Shown here piece by piece: positions 1 through 9,083 of a DNA stretch of 64,000 nt. Source of the stretch: Gemmatimonadota bacterium (GTDB taxonomy: Bacteria > Gemmatimonadota > Gemmatimonadetes > Longimicrobiales > Gaopeijiaceae); the NCBI GenBank assembly GCA_016209885.1, contig JACQVF010000101.1:1-64000 (forward strand), written 5' to 3'. Both the position numbers and the translations under genes were made by a program. Below the pieces are notes generated by a model. That model saw only the letters and a program-made list of their open reading frames with translations, searched no databases and was not told where the DNA came from. Each line of letters starts with the position of its first letter. Within the stretch, counting starts at the first letter, position 1.

Positions 1-135
1 CCGCTGCATTGTGCCTCGCTGCGTTGCGCTTCGTCGCAATAGCGCAGGGCTATTCCTCCTCAGCGCGCCTTGCGAGGCGCACGCATCGACGGTCTCGATA
101 CGTGACCGTATTTCCGGCCGGGAGCACTAGCGAGG
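1..135. repeat. Partial stem-loop repeat element (right half)
   Basis: This stretch resembles the right half of the inverted-repeat element at 46879-47053. Both have an inner hairpin (here AATAGC at 38-43 pairing with GCTATT at 49-54), then CTCAG-CGCGC-CCTTGC, then CTCGATAC and CGTATTT about 5 bases later, and both end near CACT(T)AG. The hairpin sequences differ between the two copies but stay base-paired. The left half would lie outside the window. A short plus-strand reading frame crosses it (9-224), but its first two thirds are repeat sequence; its last 30 codons could be the 3' end of an upstream gene that I cannot identify. I see no other gene before 231. Confidence 0.45.
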
Positions 136-230
136 ATGTGATGATGGCCGCGCGTGCGCATGAGAACGCCGTGGCGGCGGGCAGCGGGACGATTCGTCGA
201 GATGTGCTGCGGTGGTACGGTTGAGCAGCA

Positions 231-1442
231 ATGACACGGCTCCTCGAGCACCATAGCCTCGACCTCCTCGCCGTCGCCGGGGTCGCCGTGGCACCCTATC
301 GCGTCGCGGACTCGCCGGACGCCGCGGCCGGCGCGGCCCGCGCCCTGGCCGGGCCCGTGGTGGTGAAGGCCCTGGTGCCAGCGGGCGGGCGAGGGAAGGC
401 GGGCCGCGTCGTCACGGCCGAGACGCCCGAGGCCGCCGCGGCCGCGGCGGCGGAACTCCTGGGAAGCAGGCTGGGACACTTCCCGATCAGCGAGGTGCTC
501 GTGCAGGTGCGGGTCACGATCCGCGAGGAGTATTTCTGCGCGTTCACCTTCGACAGCATGAGCCGCACCCCCGTGGCACTGTTGTCCGCCTCCGGCGGGG
601 TGGAGGTGGAAGACCTGCTGCGCGACAGCCCGCACGCGCTCGTCGTGCGCGAGCTCGGGCCGCGGCCGGAGCTGCCGCTCTACATCGCGCGGGAGATCGC
701 GGAGAGCGGCGGGCTCACCGGCCAGCGGCTCGTGGATGTGGCCGCGCTCCTTACGCGACTGTACCAGGTCTTCCGGACAAACGACGCCTTCCTCGTCGAG
801 GTCAATCCCCTCGCGGTCGACGATACGGGAACCGTCCTCGCCCCCTCGGCCGTGGTCACCGTGGACGACCAGGCGGCGTTCCGCCACCCGGAGTGGCAGC
901 ACGTTATGGATCCCGCCCGCAGCAACGGGTGGCGTCCGCTGACGCCCCTCGAGCTGCGCATGCGCGAGATCGACGCCACGGATTCCGGGTCCGCCATCCG
1001 GTTCAACGAGTTCCCGGAGGGGCGCATCGCCTGCATGATGACGGGCGGCGGCAGCGGGTTCGTGACCCTCGATCACCTGCTCCGCCTGGGCGAGACGCCG
1101 GCCACCACGTTCGACATCACGCCGGGCCGCGTCGAGGAGAAGATGTACCTGGCCACCAAGGCGATCCTCAGCCGGCCTGACCTGGCAGGGCTCGTCGCCG
1201 GCGGCAACATCACCAACTTCATCCCCATCGACGTGAAGGTCCGCGGCGTGGTCCGGGCCTTGAAGGAGCTGGGGATCGATGCCGAGCGGTTCCCCGTCGT
1301 GTTCCGCTACGCCGGCCCCGGCGTCGAGACGGCCCGGGCGCTGGCCGCGGAGGTGCCGGGCATCGAGTTCTACGACGAGTCCATCACCCTCGAAGACGCC
1401 ATGGAACGGATTGTCGCTCGCGTGCACGAGGCGCGACCGTGA
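231..1442 (+). CDS. sucC: Succinyl-CoA synthetase-type CoA ligase, beta subunit
   Basis: ADP-forming CoA ligase beta chain. It is the ATP-grasp partner that, with the alpha chain encoded next, makes a CoA thioester of a dicarboxylic acid (succinate in the classical enzyme, malate or citrate in relatives) in the cytoplasm. The 403 residues match family length. The ATP-grasp half shows PVVVKALVPAGGRGKAG (about residues 42-58) and the metal-site segment EVNPLAV (near 190). The C-terminal ligase domain has GGGSGF and GGNITNFIPIDVKVRG. The ATG start is preceded by only a weak Shine-Dalgarno sequence. The stop overlaps the GTG of the alpha gene, so the two are translationally coupled. Substrate is not readable from sequence; the nearby lyase and dehydratase genes suggest it may activate the succinate-like product of that pathway. 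Confidence 0.85.
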   Translation: MTRLLEHHSLDLLAVAGVAVAPYRVADSPDAAAGAARALAGPVVVKALVPAGGRGKAGRVVTAETPEAAAAAAAELLGSRLGHFPISEVLVQVRVTIREEYFCAFTFDSMSRTPVALLSASGGVEVEDLLRDSPHALVVRELGPRPELPLYIAREIAESGGLTGQRLVDVAALLTRLYQVFRTNDAFLVEVNPLAVDDTGTVLAPSAVVTVDDQAAFRHPEWQHVMDPARSNGWRPLTPLELRMREIDATDSGSAIRFNEFPEGRIACMMTGGGSGFVTLDHLLRLGETPATTFDITPGRVEEKMYLATKAILSRPDLAGLVAGGNITNFIPIDVKVRGVVRALKELGIDAERFPVVFRYAGPGVETARALAAEVPGIEFYDESITLEDAMERIVARVHEARP

Positions 1443-2404
1443 GCATCCTGCTGGACCATCAGAGCCGCGTTCTCATCCAGGGGATCACGGGGCGGCAGGC
1501 ACGCGTTCACCTCACGTACATGCTCCGCTACGGGACGCGCGTAGTGGCGGGCGTCTCCCCCGGAAAAGGTGGTACGGAGGTCGAAGGGGTGCCGGTGTTC
1601 GACACCGTCCGCTCCGCGGTTTGCGCCGGCCCCGTCGACGTGGCCGTCCTGTTCATCCCGAATCAGGGCATCCGGGACACGGCGCTGGAAGCCATCGAGA
1701 ATGGCGTCCCGCTGGTGGTCATATTGGCCGAAGGCGTCCCCCATCACGATACGGCCGAGATCCTGCTCCAGGCTCGCCTGAGAGGTGTGCGCGTGATCGG
1801 CCCCAACTCCCAGGGGATGATCAGCCCGGGCAAGGCCAAGATCGGCGGAACGGGCGGCCAGTTCCCCGAGCGCATCTACACGCCCGGTCCCGTGGGGATC
1901 ATCTCCCGGAGCGGCGGAATGGGCGGAGAGATCGCCAGCGCTCTCACCCGCCGCAGAATCGGCCAGAGCACGTACGTGTCCATCGGCGGCGACTTGTTGA
2001 TCGGTACGGCGTTCGCCGATCTCCTCCCCCTCTTCGAGGATGACCCGGATACTCGCGTGACGGTCATGTTCGGCGAGCCCGGGACCGGACACGAGGAGGC
2101 GGCCGCCGAACTCATCGCCGGCGGCCGGATCACGAAGCCCGTGGTCGCCTTCGCGTGCGGCGAGGCGCTGGAGCGGCTGCCGCGCGGGATGAGCTTCGGC
2201 CACACCAGCAGCATCATCGCCCGCGGGCTCGGATCACCGACCCGGAAGAAGCAGCTTCTCCGCGAAGCGGGAGCGCTCGTGGCCGAGCGGTTCGGCGAGA
2301 TCCCGGACCTCGTGGCTCAGGCGCTCCGCGCCGCCGAAGACGCAGCGGGAAAGGCCCCGGCGCTGTCGTCCAGGATGCATGCGCGGCCTTCCATAGACAT
2401 GTAG
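1439..2404 (+). CDS. sucD: Succinyl-CoA synthetase-type CoA ligase, alpha subunit
   Basis: Alpha chain of the two-subunit CoA ligase. It binds CoA in an N-terminal Rossmann domain and carries the phosphohistidine of the reaction. 321 residues. The nucleotide-fold segment VLIQGITGRQARVH is near the N-terminus, and PNSQGMISPGKAKIG and SRSGGMGGEIASAL are typical of the family. His255, in SFGHTSSIIARG, sits where the phosphorylated histidine is expected; the usual GHAGA motif is here GHTSS. It starts with GTG inside the stop of the beta gene (GTGA overlap). The last ~20 residues, ending in PSIDM, look like an unconserved tail. The choice between succinate, malate and another acid as substrate is open. 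Confidence 0.85.
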   Translation: MSILLDHQSRVLIQGITGRQARVHLTYMLRYGTRVVAGVSPGKGGTEVEGVPVFDTVRSAVCAGPVDVAVLFIPNQGIRDTALEAIENGVPLVVILAEGVPHHDTAEILLQARLRGVRVIGPNSQGMISPGKAKIGGTGGQFPERIYTPGPVGIISRSGGMGGEIASALTRRRIGQSTYVSIGGDLLIGTAFADLLPLFEDDPDTRVTVMFGEPGTGHEEAAAELIAGGRITKPVVAFACGEALERLPRGMSFGHTSSIIARGLGSPTRKKQLLREAGALVAERFGEIPDLVAQALRAAEDAAGKAPALSSRMHARPSIDM

Positions 2405-2713
2405 ATAGCTGATCGCTGGTCACAGATTGCCAATCGGTTATGCGAATCGCCCATCGCCTTCTTTGCGGAGGCCCAGATCGACACCGCGGTGAAGAAACCG
2501 GTGCACGGTTGGCGCCCGAAGTACTTGCAGCAGCCCGAGGACATCCCTCTGACCGCCCAGCGCGGAATGCCCGAGCCCTTCGATAACGGCATCATGCGCT
2601 CCCACGACCGGGCCTGACGTTCGGCCGAATCACCTCCCCCAGGGCGACAGCGCGAGCTCTCGCTCATCCGCCGCTGGGTCGACGCCGGGGCGCCGGAGGG
2701 AGACCCGGCTCGC
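2405..2713 (+). other. Intergenic stretch with remnant coding sequence
   Basis: No intact gene. The sequence directly after the sucD stop contains words also seen in other intergenic gaps (GATAGCTGATCGC, GCCAATCG, GCGAATCGCCC). The sucD frame then stays open to a TGA at 2616-2618, encoding ...AVKKPVHGWRPKYLQQ..., which I cannot assign. After that TGA the same frame encodes REL-SLIRRWVDAGAPEGDP (about 2650-2705). This matches the end of the cytochrome-c-like domain that normally precedes the monooxygenase-like domain of the following gene. This looks like the ruined 5' end of that gene. Confidence 0.5.
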
Positions 2714-4582
2714 GTGCCACCCGCGCCTGAGTTCCCAACAGCCTGGCAGCTCGGCGAGCCGGACCTGGTGCTCGAGTTCCCGGCGTACAGGGTGCCGGCC
2801 GGCGGGTCCGACATCTATCGCAATCTCGTGGCGGCCGCGCCGGTGCGTGAGACACGATTCGTCAGGGCGGTCGAGGTGCGTCCCGGCGATCCCCGGGTCG
2901 TACACCACGCGCGCATGATGATCGATACCACGGACTCCTCGCGTCGGTTCGACGCCGAGGATGCCGAGGTCGGATTTGATGGCATGGACATCATGAGCGA
3001 TGCCTTCAACCCCGACGGGTTCTTCATCGGCTGGACACCAGGGAAGCTGCCGCTGGCGGGAAGCGAAGAGATGGGGTGGCGTCTGGCGCCCGGGACCGAC
3101 GTCGTGCTTCAGCTCCATTTCCGGCCGGCCGGGGAAAGGCACCGTGTCACTGCGCGAGTCGGCCTGTACTTCACTTCGCGCCCGCCGACCCGCTTCCCGG
3201 TCGTGATCCTGATGGGCAGCAAGCTGATCGACATCCCGCCCGGAGAGCGCAACTACGTCGTGGCCGACTCCTTCTACCTTCCGGTGGACGTCCACGCTCT
3301 GAGCGTCTATCCCCACGCGCACTTCCTGGCCAGGGAGATGTGGCTCGTTGCGCGTTTTCCGAAGGGGGATACCCGCTGGCTGCTGCGCATCGACGACTGG
3401 GACTTCAACTGGCAGGACGAGTACCGATACGCGAAGCCGATCTCCCTTCCGGCGGGAAGCATGCTGGTGATGCGTTACACGTACGACAACTCAGACGACA
3501 ATCCCCGCAACCCGAACCATCCCCCGAAGCGGGTCAAGTACGGCTCATACTCCACGGACGAGATGGCGGATCTCATCGTTCGGCTGCTGCCGCGTAGTGC
3601 GGCGGACACCGAGCTGCGGCGGCGGCAGGACATGTGGAAGGGGCATGCGGACGACGCCGTGTATCTGGCGCACCGGGAACACGCGCTGGGCGACTCTGCG
3701 CTGGACGCCGGCGACGTCGATCGCGCCATCGCCCACTACCGCGAGGCGCTGCGGTATCGGACCGATGCCGCTGTGCACTCCGCTCTGGGGCGGGCCCTGG
3801 CCATGCAAGGCGAGGTCGCGAAGGCACGGGAGCATCTCGAGGAAGCCGTCCGGCTCACCGATCGCAAGGACCCGGTGGCGCTCGACGGACTGGCGGCCGT
3901 GTATGCCGCAGCCGGAGAGATGGATCAGGCGGTGCTGGTGGCCGAGGAGGCGCTGGCGATCGCCGCCGGCGCCGGCGCCCAGGCGCTCGCCGATCAGATC
4001 CGAAAACGGCTCGAGCTGTACCGGCTACCTCCCGAACCCCAGCAGTCTGGGGATCAGCCCCTCGGGCCAGATCACGCGCAGAGCGTTGCCCAACACCCCG
4101 AGAAGGACAAGCAGCGCGACCGTAGAGCCGAGGGCAGCACGCCACCGCATTCCTGCCACGCGCGTGAGGAACAGGCTCATGAACACGAAGCTGGCCGGCA
4201 GGAACCCCAGCAGGAAGATCCCGATGTAGTAGCCGGCGATCCACGCCACGTAAGGTGCGCCCGCCAAAAAGCGCGCGCCGGCGCCGGCACGGCCCGACGT
4301 GGGCGCCGCGGACCCCGTCTCGGTCGCGGTCCTCGCGGCGCGCCGTTCCGCGAGAGTGAGTCGTGTGACCTCGATGCCCGCAAGCGCGACGGCGAGCAAG
4401 GCGATCAGTTGGGGAAAGATCCGGGCCCGGATCGGGAAGCTCTGAGCCTGCCACGCCGCCCACGCGAGCACGAGCAGCAGCGGGATCAGGGCGAACAGTT
4501 GCTGGCGAGTTTCAGTCCTCAGGAACCACCTCCGTCTCCACGCCCCTCAGCCGCGCAGCGCCCACCGCCAGTGCGACCGTGA
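2714..4582 (+). CDS. Truncated copper-monooxygenase-like/TPR protein, probable pseudogene
   Basis: Resembles secreted proteins that combine a cytochrome-c-like region, a peptidylglycine-monooxygenase-like copper fold and TPR repeats. Visible copper-ligand-like motifs are VVHHARMM (residues ~61-68), LQLHFRP (~132) and YPHAHFLAREM (~198). TPR-like helices run from ~315 to 445 (ALRYRTDAAVHSALGRALAM and following). Two things suggest decay. The CxxCH region is missing: only its last residues survive upstream, behind an in-frame TGA at 2616-2618, so the GTG at 2714 is only the first available start. The homology also ends near position 4035, and the last ~180 codons run antisense through tctB and the end of tctA, giving a low-complexity, Gln/Arg-rich tail. 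It converges on the tct operon. Function, if any, is unknown. Confidence 0.5.
   Translation: MPPAPEFPTAWQLGEPDLVLEFPAYRVPAGGSDIYRNLVAAAPVRETRFVRAVEVRPGDPRVVHHARMMIDTTDSSRRFDAEDAEVGFDGMDIMSDAFNPDGFFIGWTPGKLPLAGSEEMGWRLAPGTDVVLQLHFRPAGERHRVTARVGLYFTSRPPTRFPVVILMGSKLIDIPPGERNYVVADSFYLPVDVHALSVYPHAHFLAREMWLVARFPKGDTRWLLRIDDWDFNWQDEYRYAKPISLPAGSMLVMRYTYDNSDDNPRNPNHPPKRVKYGSYSTDEMADLIVRLLPRSAADTELRRRQDMWKGHADDAVYLAHREHALGDSALDAGDVDRAIAHYREALRYRTDAAVHSALGRALAMQGEVAKAREHLEEAVRLTDRKDPVALDGLAAVYAAAGEMDQAVLVAEEALAIAAGAGAQALADQIRKRLELYRLPPEPQQSGDQPLGPDHAQSVAQHPEKDKQRDRRAEGSTPPHSCHAREEQAHEHEAGRQEPQQEDPDVVAGDPRHVRCARQKARAGAGTARRGRRGPRLGRGPRGAPFRESESCDLDARKRDGEQGDQLGKDPGPDREALSLPRRPREHEQQRDQGEQLLASFSPQEPPPSPRPSAAQRPPPVRP
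4025..4471 (-). CDS. tctB: Tripartite tricarboxylate transporter small membrane subunit TctB
   Basis: Small membrane subunit of the TctABC secondary transporter, which imports citrate-like tricarboxylates using a periplasmic binding protein. Hydrophobic segments are PQLIALLAVALAGI, APYVAWIAGYYIGIFLLG and ALLVLLGVLGNALRVIW. The last conventional start (GTG at 4471) cuts off the first membrane helix. The same frame continues upstream as QQLFALIPLLLVLAW to a CTG at 4520-4522, preceded by GGAGG at good spacing and overlapping the tctA stop. The true protein is therefore probably ~165 residues with a non-standard CTG start, which fits the family better. It is the last gene of the operon and is converged on by the damaged TPR gene. 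Confidence 0.8.
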   Translation of the reverse strand: MLAWAAWQAQSFPIRARIFPQLIALLAVALAGIEVTRLTLAERRAARTATETGSAAPTSGRAGAGARFLAGAPYVAWIAGYYIGIFLLGFLPASFVFMSLFLTRVAGMRWRAALGSTVALLVLLGVLGNALRVIWPEGLIPRLLGFGR

Positions 4583-5993
4583 GAAGGCCGATGAGGATGA
4601 CGCCGGGCCGGGTCACCCACGACCACTCGTAGCGACCCCAGGAGATCCACAGGTAGCGCTCCGCGCCCGCGGCGAGTACGAACCCGATGAGCAAAGCCGG
4701 CCGCGACCAGCCCAGATGCTTCATGATCCAGCCGAATAGGCCGACGCTCAGGAAGGCCACGAGGTCGCCCCAGTGGCGGGACGCCTGGTACGCGCCCATC
4801 GCCATGATCACCAGCAGAAACGGAAAGAGCTTCGCGGCCGGCACGAAGGTCAGCCGCGAGATCCAGCGGGAAAGCGCCAGGCAGGCGCCCGCACCCACCA
4901 CGTTCGCGATGGCCAGCGTCCAGAGGATGGCCAGGGTGACGGGGAGGTTTCCTGTCAGCATCTGCGGGCCCGGCTGGAGCCCCAGCAGCACGAAGCCGCC
5001 AAGCAGCACCGCCGTGGTCCCGCTCCCCGGTACTCCGAACAGCAGCGTGGGGACCAGCGCACCGCCCTCCTTCGCGTTATTCGAGCTCTCCGGCCCGATC
5101 AACCCGCGAATGTCGCCCTTCCCGAACTCGCCCTTGTCCCGCGAGGTGTGCACGGCCACGCCATATGCCACCCAGTCCACCACACTGCCGCCCAGACCAG
5201 GAATGATCCCGACCGCCACCCCGACCACCGAGCAGCGCAGCACCAGCCACCGGTGACGGATCACGTCGCGGATGCCCCGGAACCACCCAGAACCCAGCTT
5301 GACCGCGGTCGCCACGCTACGGCGAGCGGCAAGCAGGTCCAGGAGCTCCGGCACGGCGAAGAGGCCCAGGGCGAAGACGGCGAGCGGGATCCCGTCGAAA
5401 AGGTAGAGCACGTCGAAGGTGTAGCGGTAGTGCGGGGCGGCGGGCGCGGCGCCGATGGAGCCGACGAGCAGCCCCAGCGCCGCCATGAGCACCCCCACGA
5501 CGGGCTTGTTACCCGAGAGCACGCCGACCATGGACAGCCCGAGAAGACACAACATGAACAGCTCGGGCGAACCCAGCGCCAGTACCGCGGGACGGGCCAC
5601 GGGCAGCAGCGCGAACACGGTCGCCGCACCGAATACGCCGCCTATCATGGAGGAGAAGAACGCGGCCCCCAGCGCCCGCGCCGCCTCGCCTTTCTGAGCC
5701 AGCGGGTAGCCGTCCACGATGTCGGCCGCGGCGCCCGCCGTACCCGGCACCCCGACGAGCACCGCCGGAAACGTGTCGGCCGTGTGGATCACCGCCACCA
5801 TGCCGATGAGCAGCGCCATGGCCGTGGTCGGATCCATTCCGTAGATGAACGGCAGCATCAGCGACATCCCGGCCGTGCCGCCCAGCCCGGGAACGATCCC
5901 TACGACCATGCCGATCGCGACGCCCAGGACCATCATGAGGAGCCGCGTGGGGTCCAGCAGCAATGCTAAGGCGGTCGTCGCCGCTTCAATCAT
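4512..5993 (-). CDS. tctA: Tripartite tricarboxylate transporter large permease TctA
   Basis: Large membrane permease of the TctABC family. At 493 residues it has the standard length and is hydrophobic throughout, with about a dozen membrane segments. It carries the two repeated family signatures: GMVVGIVPGLGGTAGMSLMLPF (residues ~27-48, written across its two halves GMVVGIVPGLGG and TAGMSLMLPF) and GVAVGIIPGLGG near 260. The second is followed by IGPESSNNAKEGGALVPTL and FGVPGSGTTAVLLGG. The gene lies 49 bases after the tctC stop and overlaps the likely CTG start of tctB, giving the order tctC-tctA-tctB. Substrate cannot be read from TctA; the TcuA-, PrpF- and PrpD-type neighbours point to a tricarballylate-, aconitate- or methylcitrate-like acid. 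Confidence 0.93.
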   Translation of the reverse strand: MIEAATTALALLLDPTRLLMMVLGVAIGMVVGIVPGLGGTAGMSLMLPFIYGMDPTTAMALLIGMVAVIHTADTFPAVLVGVPGTAGAAADIVDGYPLAQKGEAARALGAAFFSSMIGGVFGAATVFALLPVARPAVLALGSPELFMLCLLGLSMVGVLSGNKPVVGVLMAALGLLVGSIGAAPAAPHYRYTFDVLYLFDGIPLAVFALGLFAVPELLDLLAARRSVATAVKLGSGWFRGIRDVIRHRWLVLRCSVVGVAVGIIPGLGGSVVDWVAYGVAVHTSRDKGEFGKGDIRGLIGPESSNNAKEGGALVPTLLFGVPGSGTTAVLLGGFVLLGLQPGPQMLTGNLPVTLAILWTLAIANVVGAGACLALSRWISRLTFVPAAKLFPFLLVIMAMGAYQASRHWGDLVAFLSVGLFGWIMKHLGWSRPALLIGFVLAAGAERYLWISWGRYEWSWVTRPGVILIGLLTVALAVGAARLRGVETEVVPED

Positions 5994-6042
5994 TCGGAAC
6001 CTTGGCGCAAGGGGGTAGCCACGCCCCTGGGTTACTCCGTCC

Positions 6043-7149
6043 TCACGAACTCGTGCGCAGGCGTTCCACCCCGTACCGCTCGATGACGAAGCTTCTCAGC
6101 CACGCGAGTGCCGCAGGCGGGATGCTGGTCGCCACGGCGAACCGCTGTTCCGCCGTCTCGCCCACGTAGAACGGATAATCGCCGACCTCGATCCGGGCCG
6201 CCGTCAGGAAGGACGAGTCGCTCGTGAGTTCGCCCGCCGCTCGGCGCAGGACCTCGATCGCCTCCGGAGGTGCGTCGTCATGAATCCACAACACCTTCAG
6301 CACGGCCATTCCCGCAGCCAGCGTCGCCCTGTAAGCATCCCATGCAGGGCCTGCCGGCTCCTGTCCGAAGATCGCGACGTAGGCCTCTCGCACGGACGGC
6401 AGCCCTGCCATCACCGGGTCGCGGATGACGTTCCCATCCTCGTCCAGCATGCCGAAGCTGAAGATCGGGACCACCAGCCCTTGCTCCTCCAGCGGCTTGA
6501 CGTTGGCCAGGTACGAGGGCATGGTCTGATACTCGATGTTCGTCTCGCCCTGCTCGAAGGCGACCCGCGTGGCCCCCCGCGAGCTGTAGCCCATGATCGT
6601 CTTCACGTCGAGGCCCAGCAGCTCGAAGGCCACCAGCACCACGAGATCATTGCCGGTGGGCGAGATCCCCCCGAACACCAGCGGCGCGCCCGTGCGCGCG
6701 AGCTCCGCAGCGGAGGAAACGCGGAGCTTCGGCGAGACGAAGACCACACCGCCCGCCGGCGACGCCAGGATGGCGCTGAAGTCGCGGAAATCGTAGCGCA
6801 CCATCGGCTCGCCGAGCAGATAGGAGAACACGGTGGTCGCGCTGGACACCAGGAGCGTGAGCCCGTCGTGTCGGCGCCGCACCGCGAACTCGTTGGCTCC
6901 CGCGACGCCCGAGGCACCGGCGATGTTCACGACCTGAACCGCGCTCCCGGCTCCGAGGCGCCGCTGCAGGTGCGGCGCGATCACCCGCGCCCAGGTGTCC
7001 GTGCCGCCACCGGGACCGAACGGAACGACGAGCTCCAGCGTCTTCCCCGCGTAGAAGCCGCCGTCGCCGGCATCGCGGGCGAACTCGCGCCCACACGCGG
7101 CGAGAACGAGCAACGCGGCCATGACGACGCCCAGCTTCTGGCTCCTCAT
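6043..7149 (-). CDS. tctC: Tricarboxylate-binding lipoprotein, TctC/Bug family
   Basis: Periplasmic solute-binding subunit of the TctABC system. 368 residues starting at the ATG that overlaps the stop of the upstream esterase (ATGA). The signal is of lipoprotein type: AALLVLAAC with the lipid-anchored cysteine at residue 19. Most TctC/Bug proteins are soluble; a lipid anchor here would tether the receptor to a membrane. Mature-domain features include LELVVPFGPGGGTDTWARVI (~40-59), QVVNIAGASGVAGANEF and SPAGGVVFVSPKL. It is closely similar along its full length to the second TctC at 29155-30273, and both follow a cocE gene or its remnant, so the pair arose by block duplication. The ligand is unknown. 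Confidence 0.9.
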   Translation of the reverse strand: MRSQKLGVVMAALLVLAACGREFARDAGDGGFYAGKTLELVVPFGPGGGTDTWARVIAPHLQRRLGAGSAVQVVNIAGASGVAGANEFAVRRRHDGLTLLVSSATTVFSYLLGEPMVRYDFRDFSAILASPAGGVVFVSPKLRVSSAAELARTGAPLVFGGISPTGNDLVVLVAFELLGLDVKTIMGYSSRGATRVAFEQGETNIEYQTMPSYLANVKPLEEQGLVVPIFSFGMLDEDGNVIRDPVMAGLPSVREAYVAIFGQEPAGPAWDAYRATLAAGMAVLKVLWIHDDAPPEAIEVLRRAAGELTSDSSFLTAARIEVGDYPFYVGETAEQRFAVATSIPPAALAWLRSFVIERYGVERLRTSS

Positions 7150-9038
7150 GGCGCTCTCCGCGGTGCCGCGCTCGCGGCCCCGGCTGGTCCCGCGGCCGGA
7201 CGCACCACGGGGAGTTCGAAGTACGACGCGTGCTCCGGGTCGTGGTAGATCTGGTTGTACGCCACGCGGGTGTGCGTGTGGAACTGGATTTTCTCGCCGG
7301 TATTGGGATTCACGTCGAACTTCGGGAAATTGCTGCTCGACACGTCCAGTCTGATGCGGTGCCCCGCCTTGAAGACGTTGCTCGTCGGCGGCAGCTCGAG
7401 GACGAACTCGTAGACCTGGCCCGGCTGCATCGGCTCGGGACGCGCATATCCGTTGCGGTATCGGGCGCGGATCAGACCGTCCACCAGAATGAGGGCGAAA
7501 CCGGCGGGAAAATCCGGGCTCGCCGGATACTCGTCCACCAGCTTGAACGTGAAGTCCGTATCCGGTGCGTCCGAGGCCGCGAAGAATCGCACCCGCAACG
7601 GCCCGGTGACTTCCACCGCCTCCTCGAGCGGCGGCGTGCGGAAGACCAGTACATCGGGCCGGGCCGCCAGGGGCAGCTCGTCCTTGCAGGCGATGAACTC
7701 CTTGCGGCAGCGTTGGTCCCAGCCGCCCCCCTCGCGGGTGTGGATCGTCGGAACCGGATCCGTAGGATCGAAGCCGTAGCCGGAAGCCGGTGCCGAACGC
7801 GGTGGCTCGGGAGACAACCCTCCCCCCGCATGCAGATAGTACGGCGTCACCGCCGCGCGCCGCAGCGGCCACTCCGGCTCGTCGCGCCAGTAGCCGCCGT
7901 GGAACAGCCTGCCCTCCGGGGTCTTGTGCCCATCCCCGGTCCCCATGACGAAGATCCGCACCGGCGGCTCCTCCGTCACTCCGTTGTCGATGCCCTTCAG
8001 CCAGCGCTCCATCCAGCGCTCCGCCAGCACCACGTGCCTGAGATCCGCGTCGGCGCCGAAGTCGGTCTGCCCGTGCGACTGGCCGCCGCCCCGGCTGCGC
8101 CCGTGAATCCACGGTCCCGAGACCATCTTCTTCGGGGAGCGGATCACGGCCTTGAGCCCGGCGTACGCCCGCATGAACGGCCGCTGTACGTGATCGTACC
8201 AGCCGCCCACGAAGTAGATCGGCACGTCCGGATAGTTGTCGCGATGCGCCGAGAGGTTGTAGCCGATCTGCTCCCAGTAGGCATCGCCCGGCGGATGCCC
8301 GAGCCAGTCCCGGAACCAGGCCACCGCTGCGGGTACGTCGGCGAACAGCTCGAAGTGCCGGGATGCCGGGATCTCGAGCCAGCGCGCGTAGTTCGCCGGA
8401 AGCAGCGCTTCCTCCACCCGCGCTTTGAGTTCCGGCCGATCGTGAGCGTGCGCGTTCAGGATCCGGCCCAGCGTGTGCGAGAGGTTGTGGTCGCCCATCC
8501 AGGCGCCGCCGTTCCACGCGCCGCCGCCATCCGCGTAGTCGTCGGGCGCGTTGACCAGGAACTGCGCTCGCAGGTGCGGCGGCCGGGCCAGCGCGGTCGC
8601 GAACTGGGCGGTGCCTCCATGCGAGACGCCGTAGGTGCCCACGGCACCGTTCGACCATGGCTGGCGCGCGATCCACTCCACCAGGTCGTGCCCGTCCCGG
8701 CTGTCATTGATGTAGAAGTAGAGGACGCCCTCCGAGTCGTTGGCACCCCGGCAGTCCGCCATGATGAAGACGTAGCCGCGGCTGGCGAAGTAGTGCCCTT
8801 GCTCCTGCGCGGCTGCCCGTCCGTACGGCGTCTTCTCCAGGACGGTCGGGTACTTCCCCGACGCCGGCTCGCCGTCCTTCCCCGGAAAGTAGATGTCCAG
8901 GGCCAGCCTCACGCCGTCGCGCATGGGCACCATCACTTTGGACCGGACGACCACCTCGTACGGTCCCTCCTGAGGCACGCTCCGCACGGCTTGCGGCGCG
9001 CTGAGCCCCAGGAGTAGGGCGAGAAGTGTCGCGTTCAT
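7146..9038 (-). CDS. Secreted CocE/NonD-type hydrolase (peptidase S15 fold)
   Basis: Alpha/beta hydrolase of the X-Pro dipeptidyl-peptidase/cocaine-esterase group, hydrolysing ester or amide bonds outside the cytoplasm. 630 residues. An N-terminal signal peptide (MNATLLALLLGLSAPQAVRS) is followed by MVPMRDGVRLALDIYFP and the oxyanion-region segment MADCRGANDSEG. The nucleophile is Ser139 in TYGVSHGG, against GTSYGA in the two other paralogues of this window. The C-terminal beta-sandwich domain has DTDFTFKLVDEYPAS and RIRLDVSSSNFPKFDVNPNTG. The stop overlaps the tctC start, which ties release of an acid to its uptake. A GC-rich imperfect dyad lies just before the start. The scissile bond and substrate are not predictable. 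Confidence 0.87.
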   Translation of the reverse strand: MNATLLALLLGLSAPQAVRSVPQEGPYEVVVRSKVMVPMRDGVRLALDIYFPGKDGEPASGKYPTVLEKTPYGRAAAQEQGHYFASRGYVFIMADCRGANDSEGVLYFYINDSRDGHDLVEWIARQPWSNGAVGTYGVSHGGTAQFATALARPPHLRAQFLVNAPDDYADGGGAWNGGAWMGDHNLSHTLGRILNAHAHDRPELKARVEEALLPANYARWLEIPASRHFELFADVPAAVAWFRDWLGHPPGDAYWEQIGYNLSAHRDNYPDVPIYFVGGWYDHVQRPFMRAYAGLKAVIRSPKKMVSGPWIHGRSRGGGQSHGQTDFGADADLRHVVLAERWMERWLKGIDNGVTEEPPVRIFVMGTGDGHKTPEGRLFHGGYWRDEPEWPLRRAAVTPYYLHAGGGLSPEPPRSAPASGYGFDPTDPVPTIHTREGGGWDQRCRKEFIACKDELPLAARPDVLVFRTPPLEEAVEVTGPLRVRFFAASDAPDTDFTFKLVDEYPASPDFPAGFALILVDGLIRARYRNGYARPEPMQPGQVYEFVLELPPTSNVFKAGHRIRLDVSSSNFPKFDVNPNTGEKIQFHTHTRVAYNQIYHDPEHASYFELPVVRPAAGPAGAASAAPRRAP

Positions 9039-9083
9039 GGCATCGTCTGAGATCGGGGATTCATGACTAGCAATTGGCGATCA

